From: Winogradskyella sp.
GTDB lineage: Bacteria; Bacteroidota; Bacteroidia; Flavobacteriales; Flavobacteriaceae
Reading direction: 5' to 3'
NCBI GenBank assembly: GCA_030149115.1
Contig: JASBSE010000032.1
Location: forward strand, 1 to 5,540
DNA length: 5,540 nt
Below the pieces are notes generated by a model. The model worked only from the letters and a program-made list of their open reading frames with translations. It was not told where the DNA came from and did not search any database. How positions within the stretch are numbered: the stretch's first letter is position 1; each line of letters starts with the position of its first letter. Positions 1 to 5,540 of the stretch are shown in pieces. Made by a program: the position numbers and the translations under genes.

Positions 1-738
1 AACCGCTTTAGTATCTATATCTAAAAGTCTGAATATTTTCGATAACTCATTAACGAAAGCAATATTAATATCACGCTGAGAATTTTCAATTACTTTGGCA
101 GCCTCAGCCACTTTTATTGAAGGAGCTAGATGCGTTCCTGCAGTAATAACTTTTTTATAAAGACGATCTACTTTTTCAGCAATCTCAGGGGTTGAACCAG
201 AGGTGACCTTTAATATCTTAGTTACCGTATGCTTTTTGTCTCCAGGATTAATACGTTCTGGAGAATATCCTGCATAAAAATCTTTATTAAACTTAAGACC
301 TGATACTTTTTCTAAAACCGGAATACATATATCTTCTGTTGCTCCAGGATATACTGTAGATTCGTAAACAACAATATCATCATTCTTTAAAACCTTACCT
401 ACGGTTTCACTTGCTTTTATAAGTGGTGTAAATACTGGACGCTTTAACTCGTCTGTTGGAGTTGGTACAGTAATAATATAGTAATTAGCGACTGCTAGGG
501 CTTCTAAATTATCTGTTATATACAAACCTTTATCGGCACTTAGATCTGAAGTTAAAACAGATTTAAGGTTATCATTATCAACTTCTAATGTTTTGTCTAC
601 ACCAGAATTTAACTCATTGATTCTTTGTTTATTAATATCAAAACCAACAACAAAAAATTGCTTTGCAAATTCTACAGCTAATGGTAAACCAACATAACCT
701 AATCCTATGATTGCAATTTTATCTTCAGAATGTGTCAT
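1..738 (-). CDS. tviB: UDP-N-acetylhexosamine 6-dehydrogenase, TviB/WbpO type (3' end outside window)
   Basis: Nucleotide-sugar dehydrogenase that should oxidise C6 of a UDP-N-acetylhexosamine (UDP-GlcNAc or UDP-GalNAc) to the uronic acid with two NAD+, giving an acidic precursor for the polysaccharide. I translated 246 residues with no stop; about 40% of the usual ~425 residues is missing. The N-terminal Rossmann fold is clear: nucleotide-binding GLGYVGLPLA at 12-21 and an acidic residue at D34 after the second strand. Further family blocks are YIITVPTPTD (87-96), YESTVYPGATE (125-135) and YSPERINPGDK (158-168). Catalytic counterparts visible by alignment to UDP-glucose dehydrogenases are T128, E161, K215 and N219; the catalytic cysteine lies beyond the window. 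The STVYPGATE and AGTHxAxSIKVAEAAKVIEN blocks favour the TviB/WbpO/CapL branch over UDP-glucose dehydrogenase. Which epimer is the substrate cannot be told. The ATG overlaps the upstream stop codon (ATGA), suggesting translational coupling. Confidence 0.93.
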   Translation of the reverse strand, partial: MTHSEDKIAIIGLGYVGLPLAVEFAKQFFVVGFDINKQRINELNSGVDKTLEVDNDNLKSVLTSDLSADKGLYITDNLEALAVANYYIITVPTPTDELKRPVFTPLIKASETVGKVLKNDDIVVYESTVYPGATEDICIPVLEKVSGLKFNKDFYAGYSPERINPGDKKHTVTKILKVTSGSTPEIAEKVDRLYKKVITAGTHLAPSIKVAEAAKVIENSQRDINIAFVNELSKIFRLLDIDTKAV

Positions 739-1325
739 CTGTTAAAAATAGATTTTAAAATGAGTTTCAAATCTAAATAAAAACTATAATTCATTACATA
801 GTTTTTATTGATTTTCACTTTATCTACCCAAATAATCGTTCTATTGTAGTGATCTGGATCTTTTTGTCGTTCTAATACCTTTTCTTCATCTTTATACTTT
901 AACGTAGCTTCTCCTGTAACGCCTGGTTTAACCAATAAAACTATTCTGTCATCTCCTTCTAATTTATCTGCAAAACCTTCAACATCTGGTCGCGGTCCAA
1001 CAAAACTCATATCTCCTTTAAGAACATTAAACAATTGAGGAAGTTCATCTAATTTAGTTCGTCTTAAAACTTTACCCATTGAAGTCGCACTTTTATCTAG
1101 GTGACCTAAACGGTGTTTTCCTTCTTTGAGGGTTCTAATTTTATAAATTTTAAAAAGTTTACCATGCTGTCCAACCCTTTTTTGCGTAAATACACCATAT
1201 ATTCCTGTATCTATAGTTGATAACACTATTAGGAAAGTTATTGGTATAATTAAAAAAGGCAACAATAATAAAACAAAAAAAACATCAAATATTCTTTTTG
1301 CTCTAAGTTGTTTTTTTGTGATCAA
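735..1325 (-). CDS. Initiating sugar transferase (monotopic phosphoglycosyl transferase, PglC-like)
   Basis: Bacterial sugar transferase family protein (PF02397) of 196 residues, expected to transfer a sugar-1-phosphate from a UDP-sugar to undecaprenyl phosphate at the inner face of the cytoplasmic membrane, the first step of repeat-unit assembly. It is the short catalytic-core form, like PglC, without the long N-terminal membrane/CoA-binding-like domain of WbaP-type enzymes. Visible elements: KRIFD (10-14) followed by one hydrophobic segment at about 15-36 with prolines at 23 and 28, fitting a re-entrant helix; the conserved RVGQHGKLFKIYKIRT block (50-65); the DE catalytic dyad D93-E94 in KLDELPQ; GDMSFVGPRPD (104-114); and KPGVTG (133-138). 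The only reasonable start is TTG at 1325: an in-frame TAA lies two codons upstream, the intervening codon is ATT, and the first internal Met is residue 83, past essential sequence. No Shine-Dalgarno is present. It lies 19 bp after the kinase gene. The sugar transferred cannot be deduced. Confidence 0.95.
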   Translation of the reverse strand: MITKKQLRAKRIFDVFFVLLLLPFLIIPITFLIVLSTIDTGIYGVFTQKRVGQHGKLFKIYKIRTLKEGKHRLGHLDKSATSMGKVLRRTKLDELPQLFNVLKGDMSFVGPRPDVEGFADKLEGDDRIVLLVKPGVTGEATLKYKDEEKVLERQKDPDHYNRTIIWVDKVKINKNYVMNYSFYLDLKLILKSIFNR

Positions 1326-1344
1326 AATTTAATAATTAACAAGG

Positions 1345-3828
1345 TTATAAGCGTCTAAAGAAATTTTTAACCTTCTTTAAAAATGATTTGTTATCCCTTT
1401 CATGATACGCATTACCATAAACTCCATAGCCGTAACCATAGCCATAGCCATAACCATAGCCATAACCATAATTATGATTACTCTTGTGTTTATAGAAATT
1501 GAGGACAAAACTTATATTTTTTAATTCTCCTGTCCTGTATTTAGCATTTACTAATTGAAGCATACCCTTTTTTGTATAGTCTAGCCTTACCATAAAAATA
1601 GTAGCATCAGCATATTGAGTTAGTTCTAATGCATCGGTTACTAGACCAAGTGGTGGTGTATCAAGAATAATTATATCATATTGATTTTTCAAAGAAGATA
1701 TTAACTGTTTAAGATTATCTCCCATCAACAATTCTGAAGGGTTTGGCGGTATAGGTCCTGAAGTTATTAAATCTAAGTTTTCTACATGTGTATTTGTTAT
1801 AATTTCCTCAAGCTTACTATCTCCAATAAGATAATTAACAATACCTTTTTCATTTGTAATATTAAAGTCATCAAAAATCTTTGGTTTACGTAAATCTAAT
1901 CCTAGTAAAATTGTCTTTTTTCCAGAAAGCGCGTAGACTGTTGCTATATTTATAGATGTAAATGTTTTTCCTTCACCACTTACTGATGAGGTAACCATTA
2001 AAGTATTTGCTCTTGTTTCTGATGGATTATTCTTAAATATAAATTGTAGGCTAGACCGTATAGCCCTAAAGGATTCTGCTACAGCGGATTTTGGTTTTTC
2101 GTAAGAGACAAGATTGTTCTTGTAACGATATTTTCCCACAAGACCTAAAATAGGAATCTTAGACATCTTTTCGATTTCATCTGAGCCATGTATTGTGCTG
2201 TCTAATAAATAGATAACAAATATTAAAAACATGGGCATGAAAAAGCCTATCATTAAAGCTAACATATAGTTTAGTGACTTCTTAGGTCCAATTGGTGGAT
2301 TACCAATGTCTTTTGCTTCATCAATAACTGTTATATCAGAAACATTAGCCGCTTTAACTATTGCTGCTTCACTTTTTTTGGCTTGGTAAATATCGTATGC
2401 CTCTCTACTTATATCAAGACTTCGTTGAATCTTCAAATATTCTTGTTGATCTTGTGGTAAATCAATAAGCTTTTCTTCTAAACTAGCTATTTTCCTAACT
2501 AGTGTACTAAGCTGTACACTTATTGTATTCCTTGTAGACTTTATAGCCTCTAATAAAACATTTTTTTCTGTATCTATCCTACGGTCTAAATCGTCAAACA
2601 ATATAGAACCTTCCTTTGTACTATATTCTAAATTACGTCTTTCAACAGATAAAGCAATTATTCTACTTACACTAGATAGAATATTAACCTCTGTTATACC
2701 CACTGATGAAGGGGCAGCAATTTGAGAATAATCTGTTTTTGTCCTTAAATAGTTTTCTAAAGTATTTAAGTAATTAAGTTTAGACTGCTCTTGCAATTGT
2801 TCTTGCTCATAAGTTCTTAACTGATCTGAAATCTGAAGCATTTCTTCTTCTACATCAAAAACCTTATTCTTCTTCCTGAAATTATTCATTTCATCAGTTA
2901 CGAGCTTTAATTTTGTATCAACATTTCCTAAACTACTGTCTATAAACTTAATTGTATTAGTAGCATAAAGGTTCTTACGCGCAAGCTCTGTTTTACTTAA
3001 AATTGCTGAAGTAGCGTTTAAAAAATCTACAATCTTCGACTTATTTTTCCCTACCAATGAAAGTCTTAGAACAGATGATGCTTCGTTAGAGAATGGAGCT
3101 ATATTAATTGTATTTTTATAGCTATTTACAACACTATCAAAGTTTAAGTATCTTACATAATAATTAATTTCAGGATTTATTATTGAGTCATCCTTTAAAT
3201 TCACAACACCATTAAAGAAAGGCAATTGTACTGATTCCCCAAATCGAAAAGTTCTTTTAAATAATCCTGATTCTAGTTTTATGGATTTCTTCTTTTTAGT
3301 ACTATAAATCTGTACTATACCTGTTTCATTTTCAAACTCAAAAGACAGCTCATAAGTATCTTTATCTAAGATTTTTATCCTTAATGGTTTATTAATTATT
3401 TGTGGTGCCTCTTTGTTGGTAACAACTTCAAAAGGTGATTCTTTGTATATATCTATTAAATGATATTTACCTTGTTTTAAATACTCCTTATAATATTCTA
3501 AAGAGTCGATTACTAATTCGTTATGTGTACGTGTTTTAACAGCAGTAATAATACTACCTACTTTACCCGACACTCCTCCCCAATTAAATGAAATACTCGT
3601 GTTTGCAGTAAAAAAAGGGTTTTGGTCATTCTCTACCGTAATTAAAGAGTCGAGTCTATAAATATTCTGCTTTCTAACATTTATAAAATAAGCAACTATT
3701 AATGCTATTCCAATACACACTAAAACTAATTCCCATAGATTTAATGCTTTAAATAAAAACCCTTTAAAATCAAAACCTACCTTTTGAGATTCTAACGATT
3801 CTATGTCTTCAAAATCTTTATAATCCAT
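1345..3828 (-). CDS. wzc: Wzc-like polysaccharide co-polymerase with BY-type tyrosine kinase domain
   Basis: Inner-membrane chain-length regulator and autophosphorylating tyrosine kinase (827 residues) that works with the Wza-type exporter encoded 3 bp upstream. Order of parts: short acidic cytoplasmic N-terminus; TM helix about 33-50; large periplasmic region about 51-518 with a Wzz-like start and a long helical, probably coiled-coil stretch about 285-485; GNVR-type region ending in PPIGPKK (511-517); TM helix about 519-542; cytoplasmic kinase domain about 580-780. Kinase signatures are E585-x2-R588-x2-R591 (oligomer interface), Walker A SVSGEGKT (615-622, K621), Walker A' LLGLDLRKP (641-649), and Walker B IIILDTPP (719-726, D723). 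Walker A' has Gly643 where the family consensus has the first Asp. The C-terminal tail holds ten tyrosines at 787-808, the presumed autophosphorylation cluster, then a basic end (SFLKKVKNFFRRL). The ATG at 3828 follows the preceding stop after only AGG, consistent with re-initiation by the same ribosomes. No cognate phosphatase gene is seen in the window. Confidence 0.96.
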   Translation of the reverse strand: MDYKDFEDIESLESQKVGFDFKGFLFKALNLWELVLVCIGIALIVAYFINVRKQNIYRLDSLITVENDQNPFFTANTSISFNWGGVSGKVGSIITAVKTRTHNELVIDSLEYYKEYLKQGKYHLIDIYKESPFEVVTNKEAPQIINKPLRIKILDKDTYELSFEFENETGIVQIYSTKKKKSIKLESGLFKRTFRFGESVQLPFFNGVVNLKDDSIINPEINYYVRYLNFDSVVNSYKNTINIAPFSNEASSVLRLSLVGKNKSKIVDFLNATSAILSKTELARKNLYATNTIKFIDSSLGNVDTKLKLVTDEMNNFRKKNKVFDVEEEMLQISDQLRTYEQEQLQEQSKLNYLNTLENYLRTKTDYSQIAAPSSVGITEVNILSSVSRIIALSVERRNLEYSTKEGSILFDDLDRRIDTEKNVLLEAIKSTRNTISVQLSTLVRKIASLEEKLIDLPQDQQEYLKIQRSLDISREAYDIYQAKKSEAAIVKAANVSDITVIDEAKDIGNPPIGPKKSLNYMLALMIGFFMPMFLIFVIYLLDSTIHGSDEIEKMSKIPILGLVGKYRYKNNLVSYEKPKSAVAESFRAIRSSLQFIFKNNPSETRANTLMVTSSVSGEGKTFTSINIATVYALSGKKTILLGLDLRKPKIFDDFNITNEKGIVNYLIGDSKLEEIITNTHVENLDLITSGPIPPNPSELLMGDNLKQLISSLKNQYDIIILDTPPLGLVTDALELTQYADATIFMVRLDYTKKGMLQLVNAKYRTGELKNISFVLNFYKHKSNHNYGYGYGYGYGYGYGYGVYGNAYHERDNKSFLKKVKNFFRRL
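1423..1470 (-). repeat. Hexanucleotide repeat encoding eight Tyr-Gly dipeptides in the kinase tail
   Basis: Eight tandem 6-bp units of the form TAT/TAC-GGN on the minus strand encode (Tyr-Gly)8, residues 787-802 of the Wzc-like kinase; two more tyrosines follow at 804 and 808. Seven tyrosine codons are TAT and one is TAC; glycine codons alternate irregularly between GGT and GGC, with a final GGA. Because the unit is a multiple of three, gain or loss of units keeps the frame and changes only the number of tyrosines. The tract sits where BY-kinases carry their autophosphorylated tyrosine cluster, so it is probably the phosphorylation tail in an unusually regular form. That it varies in length is inference. 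Confidence 0.9.
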
Positions 3829-3831
3829 CCT

Positions 3832-4632
3832 TTATAGTCTAGTAAAAAGTAAAACAGTGGTAGCTGCCAATGAAACAATCGTTGCTATTGTTGTAATACT
3901 AGAGACTGCTGTCTCACCTGTACCTATAGACTTTTGTTTTAAAGGTTTTACATAAATCATATCATTGGGCTGTATGTAGTAATAAGGAGAGTTCATAACC
4001 TTAACATCTGTTAAATCTAAGCTATGAATTTTTTGCCCTTGAGGATATTGTCTTATAATCATCACTTCTTTTCTATTACCGGTTAATGGTATTTCTCCTG
4101 CGTTAGCTATAGCTTCAAAAATATTAACCCGTTCTTTAAACAGTGTAATAGTGCCTGGATTATTTATTTCTCCAGTAGTTGTATATCTTAAACCTGCTAA
4201 TTTCACCGTTACGAAAATATTAGCAGTTTCTTTAAATTGTTCATCGAGCAATTTTTGCTCTATCATTTTTTCAATCTCTTCTGCAGTATAACCAAGTACA
4301 TTTAAAGTTCCTAGATTAGGAATTCTAATATTTCCATGTATATCTACAGTAAAACCATCAAAATAAGCACGTTCGGCACTATCGGCATTCAAATTAGCTT
4401 CACCTATTGGATTAAAAATCTGAGTGTTATTCTGATCTAAAACTTTAATTCTGATATTCAGAATATCATCTATTTGAATTCGATAAGGTTTTTGTATTTC
4501 TGATAAGTTATAAGGAATGGTATCATTTAACCCATTTTCTTTATTTTGAAGATATATCGTGTCTTTATGTGGAATACACGACGAGATAAAAATGCAACTA
4601 AGAGCAATAATCAAAAGCTTGATGCCTCTCAT
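3832..4632 (-). CDS. wza: Wza-like polysaccharide export outer-membrane lipoprotein
   Basis: Polysaccharide biosynthesis/export protein of 266 residues, expected to oligomerise as the outer-membrane exit channel for the polymer. It begins with a lipoprotein signal: basic MRGIK, a hydrophobic run 6-17, and lipobox ISSC with Cys19 as the lipidated residue, so the ATG at 4632 is well supported. A polysaccharide-export (PES, PF02563) domain spans about 48-145, from YRIQIDDILNIRI to the D-x-x-GNIRIPNLG block (97-108) and the helix starting GYTAEEIEKMI. An SLBB-type domain follows at about 148-200, with TGEINNPG (153-160) and a helix IFEAIANAGE. The C-terminal stretch about 243-263 is hydrophobic and fits the amphipathic/transmembrane helix that closes the Wza barrel. 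It is shorter than the ~380-residue E. coli Wza, apparently with only one clear SLBB repeat; Bacteroidota members are commonly this short. It is the first gene of the operon, with a promoter match just upstream. Confidence 0.95.
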   Translation of the reverse strand: MRGIKLLIIALSCIFISSCIPHKDTIYLQNKENGLNDTIPYNLSEIQKPYRIQIDDILNIRIKVLDQNNTQIFNPIGEANLNADSAERAYFDGFTVDIHGNIRIPNLGTLNVLGYTAEEIEKMIEQKLLDEQFKETANIFVTVKLAGLRYTTTGEINNPGTITLFKERVNIFEAIANAGEIPLTGNRKEVMIIRQYPQGQKIHSLDLTDVKVMNSPYYYIQPNDMIYVKPLKQKSIGTGETAVSSITTIATIVSLAATTVLLFTRL

Positions 4633-4655
4633 AGATATTGTATGATGTTTACTGA

Positions 4656-4685
4656 CAAATATAATGTATCACCACCAATAACAAA
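4656..4685 (-). promoter_or_regulatory. Bacteroidota-type promoter for the polysaccharide operon
   Basis: Read on the minus strand, TTTG (4685-4682) is followed after 18 bp by TATATTTG (4663-4656), an exact match to the Bacteroidota primary sigma consensus, -33 TTTG and -7 TAnnTTTG. Transcription would start roughly 3-6 bases further on, leaving a leader of about 20 nt before the ATG at 4632. There is no room for a long regulatory leader or attenuator between this promoter and the gene. The match is seen directly; promoter activity is inferred. Confidence 0.7.
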
Positions 4686-4723
4686 ACTATTAGGTTTCTT
4701 TTTGGTTTATTTACGTTCTTTGC

Positions 4724-4735
4724 ATAAAATTTTAT
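4724..4735. promoter_or_regulatory. 12-bp AT-rich palindrome just upstream of the ABC-F gene (possible operator or chance)
   Basis: ATAAAATTTTAT is a perfect 12-bp palindrome ending 5 bp before the TTG start of the rightward gene. It also overlaps the only, weak, forward promoter candidate that I found: TTTG at 4701-4704 and TAAAATTT at 4725-4732, with 20 bp between and two mismatches to TAnnTTTG. If that promoter is real, the transcript would be almost leaderless. The region is so AT-rich that a palindrome of this length may be chance. Confidence 0.2.
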
Positions 4736-4740
4736 AAAGT

Positions 4741-5540
4741 TTGAATTACCTCAACGTAGAAAATATTTCAAAGTCTTATGGAGAGCTTGTACTATTCCAA
4801 GATTTATCATTTAGCATCCATAAAGACCAAAAGATAGCTTTTATTGCTAAAAATGGAAGCGGAAAAACATCCATTCTCAATATCTTATCAGGAAAAGACA
4901 CACCTGATGAAGGCCAGGTTGTCGTTAGAAAAGGACTTCGTCTCGCTTTTTTAGATCAGGAACCTGATTTAGACAATAAACTCACCATTGAAGAAACCAT
5001 CTTTGCTTCAGATATACCTATTTTAAAAGTTATTGAAGCTTACGAAAAAGCACTTAAAAATCCCGAAGACACCGAAGCTTATCAATTGGCTTTTGAAGCT
5101 ATGGACAGAAACAACGCTTGGGAATTTGAAACGCAATACCAGCAAATCTTGTCTCAGTTAAAGCTAGATGATTTAAGTCTCAAAGTGAGCATTCTTTCTG
5201 GTGGCCAACGTAAACGTCTTGCATTGGCACAAGCTTTATTGAGCAAACCAGATATCTTAATTTTAGATGAGCCTACCAACCATCTCGATTTAGAAATGAT
5301 AGAATGGTTAGAAGATTACTTTGCAAAAACCCAGCAAACCCTTTTCATGGTTACTCACGATCGTTACTTTTTAGAGCGTGTTTGTAACGAGATTATAGAA
5401 TTAGACCAAGGGCAATTATACACTTACAAAGGCAATTATTCTTACTACCTAGAAAAGAAAGAAGCTCGTATAGAAAGTGAAGCCACCGAAGTTGGCAAGG
5501 CCAAACAACTATACAAAAAAGAACTCGACTGGATGCGTCG
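4741..5540 (+). CDS. uup: ABC-F family ATPase, Uup-like (3' end outside window)
   Basis: First 266 codons of a soluble ABC-F protein, a class of duplicated ABC ATPases without membrane domains that bind the ribosome E site or affect ribosome assembly. The first nucleotide-binding domain is complete: P-loop AKNGSGKT (36-43), Q-loop Gln73, a short inter-motif arm about 95-140, signature LSGGQ (152-156), Walker B DILILDEPTNHLD (171-183) with catalytic E177, and switch THD (205-207). The helical linker typical of the family begins near 225 (YTYKGNYSYYLEKKEARIE); the second ATPase domain is off the edge. WLEDYF after Walker B and the ELDQGQLYTYKGNYSYYL block resemble Uup more than EttA. The P-loop has Ala36 in place of the usual first Gly. 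The start is TTG at 4741, because an in-frame TAA ends at 4737 and the next Met (121) is inside the domain; the resulting MNYLNVENISKSYG N-terminus fits the family. It is divergent from the polysaccharide operon and is probably functionally unrelated. Confidence 0.94.
   Translation, partial: MNYLNVENISKSYGELVLFQDLSFSIHKDQKIAFIAKNGSGKTSILNILSGKDTPDEGQVVVRKGLRLAFLDQEPDLDNKLTIEETIFASDIPILKVIEAYEKALKNPEDTEAYQLAFEAMDRNNAWEFETQYQQILSQLKLDDLSLKVSILSGGQRKRLALAQALLSKPDILILDEPTNHLDLEMIEWLEDYFAKTQQTLFMVTHDRYFLERVCNEIIELDQGQLYTYKGNYSYYLEKKEARIESEATEVGKAKQLYKKELDWMR

Noticed and set aside
1326..1344. Intergenic TTAATAATTAA inverted repeat as a terminator between the kinase and transferase genes
   Set aside because: The arms are only 5 bp of pure A/T with a 1-nt centre and no GC stem, so it cannot be a credible rho-independent terminator.
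1423..1470. Short tandem repeats resembling a CRISPR or regulatory repeat array
   Set aside because: The units are 6 bp without spacers and lie in frame inside the kinase gene, so they are a coding dipeptide tract.
3814..3828. Kinase N-terminus MDYKD resembles the start of a FLAG epitope
   Set aside because: The following residues (FEDIE) do not continue the tag, and the sequence is natural-looking genomic DNA; the resemblance is chance.
3829..3831. AGG directly before the kinase ATG as a Shine-Dalgarno site
   Set aside because: It abuts the start codon with no spacer, and this group generally does not rely on Shine-Dalgarno pairing; re-initiation from the upstream stop is more likely.
4546..4737. 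A 63-codon plus-strand open frame running into the divergent intergenic region
   Set aside because: It overlaps antisense to the signal peptide and N-terminus of the export lipoprotein, resembles no family I recognise, and ends at the stop just before the ABC-F gene; it is best explained as a chance open frame.
4633..4740. Invertible promoter or recombination site in the divergent region
   Set aside because: I found no pair of inverted repeats flanking the promoter and no invertase gene in the window.

Overview
The window looks like part of a Bacteroidota chromosome, most likely a member of the Flavobacteriaceae. The DNA is strongly AT-rich, there are no Shine-Dalgarno sequences ahead of the genes, a promoter of the Bacteroidota type (TTTG / TAnnTTTG) is present, and the protein sequences resemble flavobacterial capsule/exopolysaccharide proteins. 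The genus cannot be named from this sequence alone.

Positions 1-4632 hold a compact four-gene operon on the minus strand for surface polysaccharide synthesis and export. In transcription order it runs: a Wza-type outer-membrane export lipoprotein (4632-3832), a Wzc-type chain-length regulator fused to a BY-family tyrosine kinase (3828-1345), a small PglC-like phosphoglycosyl transferase that starts the lipid-linked repeat unit (1325-735), and a TviB/WbpO-type UDP-N-acetylhexosamine 6-dehydrogenase (738 to beyond position 1). Gaps are 3 bp, 19 bp and a 4-bp ATGA overlap, so the genes are very probably co-transcribed and partly translationally coupled. The dehydrogenase should supply an acidic amino-sugar nucleotide, the transferase loads the first sugar phosphate onto undecaprenyl phosphate, and Wzc and Wza form the trans-envelope export apparatus. 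Polymerase, flippase, other glycosyltransferases and a tyrosine phosphatase are not seen and may lie beyond position 1 or elsewhere.

Positions 4633-4740 are a divergent intergenic region with a good promoter match for the polysaccharide operon and an AT-rich palindrome next to the rightward gene. From 4741 to the right edge runs the start of an ABC-F family ATPase of the Uup type, a translation/ribosome-associated housekeeping protein with no obvious link to the polysaccharide genes.

The most unusual local features are a tyrosine-glycine dipeptide tract encoded by a hexanucleotide repeat in the kinase tail, an atypical Walker A' motif in that kinase, and two genes whose only plausible start is TTG. 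I see no convincing evidence of an undescribed system; this is a recognisable Wzx/Wzy-type capsule/EPS locus edge.
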